This document shows, in pieces, positions 14,999 to 23,934 of a stretch of 64,000 nucleotides of DNA (position 1 is its first letter; each line of letters opens with the position of its first letter). Under the pieces are notes generated by a model that was given only the letters and a program-made list of their open reading frames with translations, did no database searches and was not told where the DNA came from. Origin of the DNA: an uncultured Burkholderiales bacterium. Lineage in GTDB: Bacteria; Pseudomonadota; Gammaproteobacteria; Burkholderiales; Burkholderiaceae_C. The stretch is taken from contig CALTTG010000001.1 of assembly GCA_943908475.1 (NCBI GenBank), positions 62,001-126,000 on the forward strand, read 5' to 3'. The position numbers and the translations under genes were made by a program.

Positions 14999-16154
14999 CG
15001 CTGGCACAGCGGGCTGTGTCGCGCCGCAAGGTGTGGTGAATCTCGACAAAGCGCTCGCGAACGGCATCCATGCGGTTCGGGTGGTCCAGCCAATCCAGAA
15101 CGTCCTGCGCCAGTTGCTCGGGCGATGCATCATCCTGAAGCCGTTCAGGCACCAGAAAGTCTTGGGCCAGGATGTTGGGCAGGCCCACCCAAGGCTGGTA
15201 CCCCATCCGACGCATGATCTGCCAACTCAGCCAGTGCTGTTTGTAGGCAATGACCATCGGCGCTTTGAACAACGCCGCCTCCAGCGTGGCGGTGCCGCTC
15301 GCAATCAGGGTGACGTCGCACGCCGCCAGGGCTTCGTGTGACTGGCCGGTCAAGGTCCGCAAAGGCGCATTCGGGCAATGCTCGGCCACGAGCGGCGCCA
15401 CCATACTCTCTAGACCAGGGACCACCGGCAAGACAAACTGCAACTCGGGCCGCAGTTTGGACAAGCGAGCGACCGCCTGCAAAAAGCTGGGGGCAATGTA
15501 GGCGATCTCCGAACGCCGACTGCCCGGCAACACGGCCACCACCGTGGCGCCGTTGGACAGCCCGAGTTTCGCGCGCGAAGCCTCACGCGGCGGCGCCATG
15601 GGAAACGCATCGGCCAGAGGGTGCCCGACGTAGGTGGCTGCAATGCCCTTGGCGTGGTAGAGCTCGGGCTCAAAGGGAAACAGGCACAACATGTGATCGA
15701 CCGATCGGTGGATCTTGTTGATGCGGCCTCCTCGCCAAGCCCAGATGGAGGGGCTCACAAAATGCACGGTTTTGATGCCCGCCTGCTTCAATCGAGCTTC
15801 CAAGCCCAGGTTGAAGTCCGGCGCATCGACCCCCACGAACACCGATGGGCGATCGCGCAACAATCGCTCGGCCAGTGCATCGCGGATGCCAGAGATTTCT
15901 CGGTAATGCACCAAGACCTCGGCAAACCCGCGCACGGCCAGTTTCTGATAAGGCCACCAGGCATCAAAGCCGTGCAGCGCCATGCGCGGACCGCCGATGC
16001 CGGACGCAGACAGATCGGGCCAACGCTGACGCAAGCCGCCCAGCAACAGAGAGGCCAACAGATCGCCCGAAGTCTCGCCAGCCACCATGGCCAGCCGAGG
16101 GGCAGTGCTCACGCTCGGCAGCCCAGCCACCGAAGCAACGCTGTCGACGGGCAT
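14967..16154 (-). CDS. lpxB: Lipid-A-disaccharide synthase
   Basis: Peripheral inner-membrane glycosyltransferase joining UDP-2,3-diacylglucosamine and lipid X into the lipid A disaccharide. The 395-residue protein has the N-terminal MVAGETSGDLL motif, FVSPSIWAWR, and the nucleotide-binding VLPGSRRSEI and IASGTATLEAAL motifs. The ATG shares a base with the lpxA stop (TGATG), so translation is probably coupled to lpxA. Confidence 0.97.
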   Translation of the reverse strand: MPVDSVASVAGLPSVSTAPRLAMVAGETSGDLLASLLLGGLRQRWPDLSASGIGGPRMALHGFDAWWPYQKLAVRGFAEVLVHYREISGIRDALAERLLRDRPSVFVGVDAPDFNLGLEARLKQAGIKTVHFVSPSIWAWRGGRINKIHRSVDHMLCLFPFEPELYHAKGIAATYVGHPLADAFPMAPPREASRAKLGLSNGATVVAVLPGSRRSEIAYIAPSFLQAVARLSKLRPELQFVLPVVPGLESMVAPLVAEHCPNAPLRTLTGQSHEALAACDVTLIASGTATLEAALFKAPMVIAYKQHWLSWQIMRRMGYQPWVGLPNILAQDFLVPERLQDDASPEQLAQDVLDWLDHPNRMDAVRERFVEIHHTLRRDTARCASDAIAQVLEAR

Positions 16155-16942
16155 CAACGCACGATGCCTCGTTCGGCCTTCGCGAGGAAGGCCAGCATCA
16201 TGTCGATGTCAGCATCGGCGTCCAGATGCTGCCCGCGCAAGGCAGCGATTTCCTGCTTGGAGGCCTCCAAGGTCAGGCCCTTGCGATACAGCAACTTGTA
16301 CATCTGCTTGAGCATGGCCAGTCGCTCGGCCGAAAAACCTTGCCGGCGAGGCCCCTCTTGGTGGACGTTTTGAGCCTGCGCAGGATTGCCTGCGGCCTGC
16401 ACGAAGGGTGGCAGGTCTTGCGACAAACGCGTCTGAAACCCCACCATGGCGAAATCACCGATGCGCACAAACTGATGCACACCGCTGATGCCGCCAATCA
16501 AAGTGCGGTTGCCCACCGTCACGTGCCCGGCGAACTGCACCGAGTTGGCGATGACGTTGTGATCCCCAATGACACAGTCGTGCGCCACGTGCACGTAAGC
16601 CATGATCCAGTTGTCGTTCCCGACGCGGGTGATGCCTGCATCTTGCACCGTGCCCGTGTTGAAGGTGGTGAACTCACGAATGGTGTTGCGGTCACCAATG
16701 TCCAACCGCGTGGGCTCGCCCTTGTACTTCTTGTCTTGAGGGTCGGCGCCCAGGGATGCGAATTGAAAGATCTTGTTGTCGCGGCCAATGGTGGTGTGGC
16801 CTTCGATCACGCAATGCGCCGCGATCGAGGTGCCTGCGCCAATGACCACGTTCGGACCGATCGTGGTGTAGGGCCCCACCGACACGTCATCGGCGAGTTG
16901 CGCCTGAGCGTCCACCAAAGCTGTGGGATGAATGTGGGCCAT
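16154..16942 (-). CDS. lpxA: UDP-N-acetylglucosamine acyltransferase
   Basis: Cytoplasmic trimer that transfers an R-3-hydroxyacyl group from ACP to UDP-GlcNAc, the first step of lipid A synthesis. The 262-residue protein is a left-handed beta helix of hexapeptide repeats followed by a helical C-terminus. His121 in YVHVAHDC is the expected catalytic base. At the acyl-chain ruler position, Gly173 in E. coli, this sequence has Phe169 (AMVGFQTR), which suggests a shorter acyl donor such as C10. It starts 10 bases after the fabZ stop and runs into lpxB. Confidence 0.97.
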   Translation of the reverse strand: MAHIHPTALVDAQAQLADDVSVGPYTTIGPNVVIGAGTSIAAHCVIEGHTTIGRDNKIFQFASLGADPQDKKYKGEPTRLDIGDRNTIREFTTFNTGTVQDAGITRVGNDNWIMAYVHVAHDCVIGDHNVIANSVQFAGHVTVGNRTLIGGISGVHQFVRIGDFAMVGFQTRLSQDLPPFVQAAGNPAQAQNVHQEGPRRQGFSAERLAMLKQMYKLLYRKGLTLEASKQEIAALRGQHLDADADIDMMLAFLAKAERGIVR

Positions 16943-16952
16943 GCCGACTCCC

Positions 16953-17396
16953 TCAGTCTTCGATGCGACGCATCGTGCACATCAGCTGCGCTTCGACCGC
17001 GATCTCGCCGTCCACCAAGGCCTGCGCCTTGAATTTGTAGATGCCGGCCTTCGAACGTTCAATCGACACGTCCAGGATCAGTTGATCACCCGGCTCAACC
17101 GGACGCTTGAAGCGGGCGTTGTCGATGCCCACGAAGTAGTACACCGACTTGTCGTCGCTCTTGATGCCTCGGGTCGAAAACGCCAACAAGGCCGCAGCCT
17201 GCGCCAATGCCTCGAGCATCATCACGCCAGGCATCACCGGCCGATGAGGAAAGTGGCCTTGAAAAAACGGCTCGTTGAAGGTGACGTTCTTGACGGCCCG
17301 AATGCGCTTGTGATCGTCGGTGATGTCCAGCACGCGGTCCACCAACAAGATGGGGTAGCGGTGGGGCAGCAGTTCGAGGATCTTGTGAATGTCCAT
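16953..17396 (-). CDS. fabZ: 3-hydroxyacyl-ACP dehydratase FabZ
   Basis: Hot-dog-fold dehydratase of fatty acid elongation that competes with LpxA and LpxD for R-3-hydroxyacyl-ACP. The 147-residue protein has His48 in FFQGHFPHRPVMPG and Glu62 in MLEALAQ as the catalytic pair. The ATG at 17396 shares its A with the lpxD stop (TGATG) and gives the typical start MDIHKILELLPHRYP; a longer frame to 17414 would overlap lpxD by 19 bases. Its place between lpxD and lpxA balances membrane and lipid A synthesis. Confidence 0.97.
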   Translation of the reverse strand: MDIHKILELLPHRYPILLVDRVLDITDDHKRIRAVKNVTFNEPFFQGHFPHRPVMPGVMMLEALAQAAALLAFSTRGIKSDDKSVYYFVGIDNARFKRPVEPGDQLILDVSIERSKAGIYKFKAQALVDGEIAVEAQLMCTMRRIED

Positions 17397-18451
17397 CAAT
17401 CGTTCTTGGGCCATGACTTTTCCAGTGCGCGCAAGCGGTCACGCAGGGCGCTGAGATTCTTGAGGGTGGCTGCGTTCTTCTCCCACGACGCGTTGTCGTC
17501 CAGTGGGAAAAAGCCGGTGTACTGACCGCTCTGATGAATGGATCGGGTCACCACCGACACAGCCGAGATGTGGACGTTGTCTGCCAGGGTCAGGTGCCCC
17601 AGCACATTGCCAGCACCGCCCACGGTGCAATGTTTGCCGATGCGGGCGCTGCCCGCCACACCCACGCACGCGGCCATGGCCGAGTGCTCACCGATGTGCA
17701 CGTTGTGCGCGATCTGAATCAGGTTGTCGAGTTTCACGCCTTGCTCGATGACGGTGTCGCCCAATGCCCCCCGGTCGATGCAAGTGTTGGCGCCCACTTC
17801 GACATCATCGCCCAGGCGCACCGCCCCCAACTGTTCGATCTTCACCCAGGTTTTCTGGTGGGGCGCGAAACCGAACCCATCGGCGCCGATCACCGCCCCG
17901 CTCTGAACGAAGCAGCGCTGTCCCAGCACGCAATCAAAGCCAATGGTCACGCGGGCGGCCAGGCGGGTGCCATCGCCCAATCGGGCCCGTTCACCGACCA
18001 CGCAGTGCGGGCCCACAACCACGCCATCCCCCAGAACTGCGCCGGCTTCAATCACAGCGAGGGGACCGATGGACACGTCCGAGCCCAACACCGCCGTGGG
18101 ATCGACCACCGCTGAGGGATGCACCGACGCGGTGGGGCGCGGACGCACACGCGCCGCCCACCACTGGGTCAACCGGGCAAAGTACAGGTAGGGGTCTGGC
18201 GTGACGATGGTGGCGCCACGGTCACTGGCAGCGCTTTGGGCCGCGGGTGAGACGATCACGCAAGCGGCCTGCGTGGTTTGCAACTGCGCGGCGTACTTGG
18301 CATTGGCCAGAAACGAAATGCAGCCGCTGTCGGCTGCATCCAGGGAGGCGATACGGTGGACGACCAAGTCGGGTAACCCCAACAACTCGCCCCCCAAGGA
18401 CGCCACAAGGTCCCCCAGCCTCACCGGGGGATTCAGTTCAGCACCGCTCAC
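17396..18451 (-). CDS. lpxD: UDP-3-O-acylglucosamine N-acyltransferase
   Basis: Third lipid A enzyme, adding the N-linked 3-hydroxyacyl chain. The 351 residues comprise an N-terminal uridine-binding domain (to about residue 105), a hexapeptide-repeat beta helix, and a C-terminal helix. His249 in NLIQIAHNVHIG is the expected catalytic residue. The start is a GTG overlapping the skp stop (GTGA), so translation is probably coupled to skp. Confidence 0.96.
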   Translation of the reverse strand: MSGAELNPPVRLGDLVASLGGELLGLPDLVVHRIASLDAADSGCISFLANAKYAAQLQTTQAACVIVSPAAQSAASDRGATIVTPDPYLYFARLTQWWAARVRPRPTASVHPSAVVDPTAVLGSDVSIGPLAVIEAGAVLGDGVVVGPHCVVGERARLGDGTRLAARVTIGFDCVLGQRCFVQSGAVIGADGFGFAPHQKTWVKIEQLGAVRLGDDVEVGANTCIDRGALGDTVIEQGVKLDNLIQIAHNVHIGEHSAMAACVGVAGSARIGKHCTVGGAGNVLGHLTLADNVHISAVSVVTRSIHQSGQYTGFFPLDDNASWEKNAATLKNLSALRDRLRALEKSWPKND

Positions 18452-18954
18452 TTGGCTGGCGCCCCAAGGGCCTTGATGACGCGGTCCGTGATGTCCACGC
18501 GTGGGCTGGCAAACACGGCTTCTTGCAGGATGAGGTCGTATTTTTCCTGGTCGAAAATCTGCTTGACCACCTTGTTGGCCCGGTCCAGAACACTGGAGAG
18601 TTCCTCGTTCTTGCGCTGACTGAGGTCTTCCTGGAACTCGCGGCTGCGGCGCTTGAGTTCCCGATCTTGTTCCACGAGGTCGCGCTGACGACGCACGCGC
18701 TCGGATTCAGACAGCGTCGGAGCGTCTTTCTCAAACTTGTCAGAGGCACTCTTGAGGCGCTGAGCCGCCTCGTTGAGGTCCTTTTCCCGCCGACTGAACT
18801 CTTGCTCCAGCTTGGACTGCGCGGCCTTGGCGGGCGGCGCATCACGCAACACCCGGTCGATGTTGACGTAACCGATCTTGAGTTCCTGGGCCGACGCCGT
18901 CGACGCAGCGACCATCAAGGCCGCAGACAGCAGGGTTGTGGCGATCAATTTCAT
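18448..18954 (-). CDS. skp: Periplasmic chaperone Skp (OmpH family)
   Basis: Trimeric jellyfish-shaped chaperone that carries unfolded outer-membrane proteins to the BAM complex. The 168-residue precursor has a signal peptide with predicted cleavage after ASA at residue 22, then the conserved ELKIGYVNIDRVLRDAP. A long charged coiled-coil region (about residues 45-130) forms the tentacles, and the C-terminal strand region follows. It starts 2 bases after the bamA stop. Confidence 0.95.
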   Translation of the reverse strand: MKLIATTLLSAALMVAASTASAQELKIGYVNIDRVLRDAPPAKAAQSKLEQEFSRREKDLNEAAQRLKSASDKFEKDAPTLSESERVRRQRDLVEQDRELKRRSREFQEDLSQRKNEELSSVLDRANKVVKQIFDQEKYDLILQEAVFASPRVDITDRVIKALGAPAK

Positions 18955-18956
18955 GT

Positions 18957-21260
18957 TCAGAATGCGGTGCCGATCTGGAACTGGAGTTTCTGGATTTTAT
19001 CCTGATCGAACTTCTTGACAGGCTGGCCGTAGCTCAGCTTCAGCGGCCCCACCGGCGAAATCCAGCTGATGCCAATGCCCACCGATGCGCGCAGCGAGTC
19101 GAGCTTGACGGGCTCCTTCTCACCCCAGATGTTGCCCGCGTCGGCATAGCCGAACAAGCGCAGCGTGCGATCGTTGCCAGAACCTGGGAACGGCACATAC
19201 AACTCAGTGTTGATGTTCAAACGCTTGGTGCCGCCAATGTAAGCGCCTTCGATGTCCACGGGCCCCAGAGAGTTCTGATCAAAGCCGCGCACCGTGCCCA
19301 AACCGCCGCCGAAGAAGTTTTTGAAGACTGGGAACGGCTTGCCCGACAAGCCCTTGCCCCAGCCCAGTTCCGCGTTGAAGCCCAAGGTGTAGCTGCGCGA
19401 CAGCGGCCAGTATTGTTGGAACTGGTAGTTCGAGCGCAGGTAGCGGGTGTCGCCAGCGACCCCCACATCGAGGTTCACGCGTTGGTAACGACCATCCGTG
19501 GGCACCAACAAGCTGTCACGACCGTCGCGTTGCCAGCCCACCGTCAACGGGATGCTCAAGCTCTTGTCACCAAACTGCTGTCGGTAGCGGTCATAGCTCA
19601 CTGGCAGGCCTATGCCCCCCACGATCTCGGTCTGCTCGACACCCGCACCGAAAAACACCGTGTCCAGCTCAGTAAAAGGCACGCCGAAACGGACCGATGC
19701 ACCCGGCGTGATCAGCTCGTAAGTGCCGCCCTGGCTGCTCAGGGGCTTGGTGGTGCGATAAAACAGGTCCACCGAACGAGAAATGCCGATGTCGGTGAAA
19801 TACGGGTCCTGCGTGGACAGCACCAAGGTCCGATTGGACTTGCTGGTGTTGACCTCGATGCCCAGGTAGTTGCCCGAGCCGAACACGTTTTCTTGCTTGA
19901 TCGAGGCCGAGAGCGACAGCTTGTCCGCGCTGGAGAAGCCCGCGCCCAACATCAGGTTGCCCGTGGGCTTTTCTTCGACGGAGAACGTCAGGTCCACTTG
20001 GTCCTGCGTGCCGGGCACTTCGGCCGTGTCAATCGACACCTGCTTGAAGTAGCCCAGGCGATCCACGCGATCGCGCGACGCCTTGATTTTCTCACCGTCG
20101 TACCAAGCCGCTTCAAACTGCCGGAACTCGCGGCGGATGACTTCATCGCGGGTGCGAGAGTTGCCCGCCACGTTCACACGGCGCACATAGGCGCGACGTT
20201 GTGGGGTGACCTGCAGAACGGCCACCACTTGGCCCTTTTCGCGGTCGGCTTCAGGCTTGAAATCGACGCGGGCAAAGGCGTAGCCGAACGCGGCGAACTT
20301 GTCGGAAAACGCCTTGACCGTGGCGGCAACATCTTCGGCCTTGTAGGGCTCACCGGGCTGGATGGCCACCAAGGCGCGGAACTCTTCGTCCTTGCCCAAA
20401 AAGTCACCCTCCAGGCGGACCTGGGTGACGGTGTACTTCACACCCTCGTTGACGTTGACCGCGATCGAAATGTCTTGCTTGTCGGTGGAAATCGACACCT
20501 GCGTCGACTCAATCCGGAAATCCAAGTAGCCGCGGTTCTGGTAGTGCGCTCGGATGGTCTCCAGGTCAGCGTTGAGTTTGGCACGCGAGTATTGGTCAGA
20601 CTTGGTGTACCAACTCAACCAGCCCCCCACTTGCAGCTCCATCAGGCCTTTGATGGTGGATTCGCTGAACGCCTGCGTTCCGGTGACACGGATTTGACGG
20701 ATCTTGGCGACATCACCCTCGGTCACCGAGAACGTCACGTTGATGCGGTTGCGCTCCACCGGCGTGATGGTGGTCACCACCTCCGCGCCATACAGGCTGC
20801 GAGACAGGTACTGTCGTTTGAGCTCCTGCTCGGCCCGGTCGGCCTGCGCTCGGTCGAAAGGCAAGCCTTCACCGATCCCGATGTCTTTCAGGGCTTTGAC
20901 CAAAACGTCCTTGTCGAATTCCTTGGTGCCGGAAAACTCCACGCGCGCAATGACCGGGCGCTCTTCAACCACCACCACCGCCACGTTGCCGTCGATCTGG
21001 ATGCGCACATCTTTGAACAGGCCCGTGCCGAACAAAGCGCGCAAGCCTGCCGCACCTTTGTCGTCGGTGTAGGTGTCACCCACCCGGAATGGCAAGGCGC
21101 CAAACACCGTGCCGGCATCGGCCCGCTGCAGGCCCTCGATGCGAATGTCCTTGAGCACGAAAGGCTCCACGGCCCAGGACGACGCATGAGGCAACACAGC
21201 CAGCAAGGCTGCAGCGAGGGTCGGCTTGAGCCGGTGTGGGATCAGCGAAGGAAATTGCAT
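18957..21260 (-). CDS. bamA: Outer-membrane protein assembly factor BamA
   Basis: Essential Omp85 insertase of outer-membrane beta-barrels. The ATG at 21260 gives 767 residues with a signal peptide (predicted cleavage after SSWA, residue 30). The mature protein begins VEPFVLKDIRIEGLQR, the first POTRA domain; five POTRA repeats and a 16-strand barrel follow. The VRGFDQNSLGP motif is the conserved barrel-lid loop, and the protein ends in Phe (QIGTAF), the outer-membrane signature. It lies 5 bases after rseP and 2 before skp. A frame extension to 21365 is rejected. Confidence 0.97.
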   Translation of the reverse strand: MQFPSLIPHRLKPTLAAALLAVLPHASSWAVEPFVLKDIRIEGLQRADAGTVFGALPFRVGDTYTDDKGAAGLRALFGTGLFKDVRIQIDGNVAVVVVEERPVIARVEFSGTKEFDKDVLVKALKDIGIGEGLPFDRAQADRAEQELKRQYLSRSLYGAEVVTTITPVERNRINVTFSVTEGDVAKIRQIRVTGTQAFSESTIKGLMELQVGGWLSWYTKSDQYSRAKLNADLETIRAHYQNRGYLDFRIESTQVSISTDKQDISIAVNVNEGVKYTVTQVRLEGDFLGKDEEFRALVAIQPGEPYKAEDVAATVKAFSDKFAAFGYAFARVDFKPEADREKGQVVAVLQVTPQRRAYVRRVNVAGNSRTRDEVIRREFRQFEAAWYDGEKIKASRDRVDRLGYFKQVSIDTAEVPGTQDQVDLTFSVEEKPTGNLMLGAGFSSADKLSLSASIKQENVFGSGNYLGIEVNTSKSNRTLVLSTQDPYFTDIGISRSVDLFYRTTKPLSSQGGTYELITPGASVRFGVPFTELDTVFFGAGVEQTEIVGGIGLPVSYDRYRQQFGDKSLSIPLTVGWQRDGRDSLLVPTDGRYQRVNLDVGVAGDTRYLRSNYQFQQYWPLSRSYTLGFNAELGWGKGLSGKPFPVFKNFFGGGLGTVRGFDQNSLGPVDIEGAYIGGTKRLNINTELYVPFPGSGNDRTLRLFGYADAGNIWGEKEPVKLDSLRASVGIGISWISPVGPLKLSYGQPVKKFDQDKIQKLQFQIGTAF

Positions 21261-21265
21261 GAAGT

Positions 21266-22663
21266 TCAGTGCATGCCCAGCAGCCGGGCGAAATCGTTGT
21301 AAAGAGCCAGTGACATCATCAAAAACATGACGGCCACGCCTCCTCGTTGCAGCCTCTCCAGCCACACATCAGGGACGGGCCGTCCAGTCACGCCTTCAAA
21401 AAGATAATACATGAGGTGTCCGCCATCCAGCACCGGCAGCGGCAGGAGGTTCAACACCCCCAGGCTCACACTGACCACCGCCAGGAACCCCAAGTAGTAG
21501 CCCAGACCCAGCTCGGCCGACTTGCCGGCGTAATCGGCAATGGTCAGGGGCCCACTCAGATTTTTGAGCGATGCCTGGCCCACCAGCATTTTGCCAAGCA
21601 TCTCCAGCGAAACGACGGACATGTCCCAGGTGCGCACCACCGCTCGCTGAAGCCCCTCAAGCGGCCCGTAATGGATTTCGACCGTCTCTGGCGCGCCACC
21701 GACCTCCGCCATGATGCGGGGCCACGACGTGCCGCCATCGTCCTTCATGACCGGCAGCAAGGCCACAGGCATGCGCTGTCCGCCTCGCTCAACCATGAGA
21801 GTCAAGGCGCGAGGTTGGCCGTTGGCCGCGCTGGCTTTGATCCACTGCCGCAACTGCGCTGCATCCTCCGCCATCTTGCCGTCCAAGGACAAGATCAAAT
21901 CGCCCGTGCGCAATCCGGCCAGTTGAGCGGGGCCGCCGTCAAACACGCGACCGATGAGTGGCGGGGAATAGGGGCCGGAGATGCCAACAAGGTCCAGCAA
22001 CTTGCCATCCACCTCCGAGGGAGACAACGTTGAGGTTTGCAGCTTGATCGTTTGCGCATGGGATGCACTGGTCGGCCGGCGCACTTGCACCCACACATCC
22101 TCTCCATCGAGAACGGCCTGGGTGAGCTGCCATTGCAACTCAGTCAGTGAACGCAGATCGGCCCACTGAGCTTGCGCGGATGCGTCCAACGCCGCTCCAG
22201 GCGGGGTTCGCTGGATGGCCACCAACTCGTCGCCGGACTGCAAACCCGCTTGAGCCGCCAAGGATGACGGCAGCGGCGCGGCCAAGCGTGGCTTGAGTTC
22301 TTGCACGCCCATCCAGTTGACCACCGCATACAGCAACACCGCCAAGGCGAGATTGGCCGCAGGCCCCGCCGCCACGATGAATGCGCGCTGACGCAGGGAT
22401 TTGCGCGTGAAAGCCCGAGAACGCTCACTGGCGTCGACAGGCCCTTCCCGCTCGTCCAGCATCTTGACGTAGCCCCCCAAGGGCAAGGCAGACACCACGA
22501 ACTCGGTTTCGCCCCGCTGGCGAGACCACAGCACCCGACCAAACCCCACGGAAAACCTCAGCACCTTGACGTCACACGCCAAAGCCGCCCGATAGTGCCC
22601 GTATTCATGAATCACCACCAGAATCCCAATGGTGACAAGAAACGCCAAGGCAGTCATCAACAT
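21266..22663 (-). CDS. rseP: Site-2 intramembrane zinc protease RseP
   Basis: Inner-membrane protease that cuts anti-sigma-E factor RseA and clears signal-peptide remnants. The 465-residue protein has HEYGH at residues 19-23 in the first transmembrane helix, a second conserved helix with AAGPAANLALA, tandem PDZ regions, and the C-terminal LLPLPVLDGGH motif that completes the zinc site. I use ATG 22663 (MLMTALAF); a second ATG is at 22657. A longer frame into dxr has no family support. It lies 58 bases downstream of dxr. Confidence 0.95.
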   Translation of the reverse strand: MLMTALAFLVTIGILVVIHEYGHYRAALACDVKVLRFSVGFGRVLWSRQRGETEFVVSALPLGGYVKMLDEREGPVDASERSRAFTRKSLRQRAFIVAAGPAANLALAVLLYAVVNWMGVQELKPRLAAPLPSSLAAQAGLQSGDELVAIQRTPPGAALDASAQAQWADLRSLTELQWQLTQAVLDGEDVWVQVRRPTSASHAQTIKLQTSTLSPSEVDGKLLDLVGISGPYSPPLIGRVFDGGPAQLAGLRTGDLILSLDGKMAEDAAQLRQWIKASAANGQPRALTLMVERGGQRMPVALLPVMKDDGGTSWPRIMAEVGGAPETVEIHYGPLEGLQRAVVRTWDMSVVSLEMLGKMLVGQASLKNLSGPLTIADYAGKSAELGLGYYLGFLAVVSVSLGVLNLLPLPVLDGGHLMYYLFEGVTGRPVPDVWLERLQRGGVAVMFLMMSLALYNDFARLLGMH

Positions 22664-22721
22664 GCATGCACTCCAGTGATCACCCCGATCACGACACCGC
22701 CGGAATGGTAGCGGAGGCCGC

Positions 22722-23915
22722 TCAAGCCCAGCGCTCCACCACGGACCGAGCCACACCACGCGCGCGGGCATCCAGCGCCAGCAGTGCCTCCACCGAATCG
22801 GTCATGCCGGCGTCCAGCGTCAGTGCAGACAAGGTCTCGGCGTTGACGGCATGAATCCGGTCAAAACGCAATTGCCCAGCCAGGAATGCCGCCACAGCCA
22901 CCTCATTGGCCGCGTTGAGCACGCAAGTTGAGCCCTCAGGACCTCGCAGGGTGTCCCAAGCCAACTGCAAGCCAGGGTACCGTTCGGCATCAGGCGCCCG
23001 GAAGGTCAGGGCTTGGAGCCCCAGAAAATCGAGCTGATCGGCGCCCGACTCGATGCGCGCCGGCCAGGACAAGCCATAGGCAATTGGCACCCGCATGTCC
23101 GGCGTGCCCAATTGCGCCAACACCGAACGATCCCGGCAAACGACCATGGAGTGAATGATGCTTTGAGGGTGCACCACCACCTTGATCTGCTCGGGAGTCA
23201 AGTCGAACAACCACCGGGCCTCGATGACCTCCAGCGCCTTGTTCATCATCGTGGCCGAATCCACCGAGATCTTGCGACCCATGACCCAATTGGGGTGCGC
23301 GCAGGCCTGATCGGGGGTGATGTCGGCAAACGTGGCAGGGTCGCGATCCCTGAACGGGCCACCCGAGGCCGTCAACACGATGTGATCCACACGTTGCGAC
23401 CAGGTCGCTCGATCTTCGGGCAGGCACTGAAAAATGGCCGAGTGCTCGCTGTCAATTGGCAGCAAATGGGCCCCACCCTCCTGAACCGCTCGCATGAACA
23501 ACGCCCCGCCCACCACCAATGCTTCCTTGTTGGCCAGCAGCATTCGCTTGCCCGCACGGGCCGCGGCCAGGCACGGGGCCATGCCCGCTGCACCCACGAT
23601 GGCGCCCATGACGACGTCCACCTCCGGATGAGCGGCCACCTCGCACATGGCGGCAGGGCCAGACAGCACCTCGGTGGGCAAGCCGGCTTGCTTCACGAGC
23701 GACCGCAAGGCGTTGGCAGACGCGTCGCTTTGCATCACCGCAAAGCGGGGGCGCCAAGCCTGGCATTGGCCCCACATGTCGTCCACACGCTGCCCGGCCG
23801 TGATGGCGAACACCTCGAAACGATCGGGGTGTCGTGAGACCACATCCAGGGTGTTCGTGCCGATCGAGCCTGTGGAACCCAGGATGCAGAGTTTCTGCCG
23901 GTGTGATGAATCCAT
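22722..23915 (-). CDS. dxr: 1-deoxy-D-xylulose 5-phosphate reductoisomerase
   Basis: NADPH-dependent second enzyme of the MEP isoprenoid pathway, making 2-C-methylerythritol 4-phosphate. The 397 residues include the nucleotide-binding ILGSTGSIGTNTLDV, the metal-site region LPIDSEHSAIFQCL, and ASGGPFRD. It feeds the isoprenoid precursors that uppS, two genes upstream, polymerises; ispG of the same pathway is at 44910-46193. Confidence 0.97.
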   Translation of the reverse strand: MDSSHRQKLCILGSTGSIGTNTLDVVSRHPDRFEVFAITAGQRVDDMWGQCQAWRPRFAVMQSDASANALRSLVKQAGLPTEVLSGPAAMCEVAAHPEVDVVMGAIVGAAGMAPCLAAARAGKRMLLANKEALVVGGALFMRAVQEGGAHLLPIDSEHSAIFQCLPEDRATWSQRVDHIVLTASGGPFRDRDPATFADITPDQACAHPNWVMGRKISVDSATMMNKALEVIEARWLFDLTPEQIKVVVHPQSIIHSMVVCRDRSVLAQLGTPDMRVPIAYGLSWPARIESGADQLDFLGLQALTFRAPDAERYPGLQLAWDTLRGPEGSTCVLNAANEVAVAAFLAGQLRFDRIHAVNAETLSALTLDAGMTDSVEALLALDARARGVARSVVERWA

Positions 23916-23934
23916 GTTTTCCGGATGCTTTCAA

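Noticed and set aside
18936..21302. A long plus-strand open frame (over 780 codons) opposite bamA
   Set aside because: Antisense shadow of a real gene in GC-rich DNA; composition is Ala/Arg/His/Val-rich without domains.
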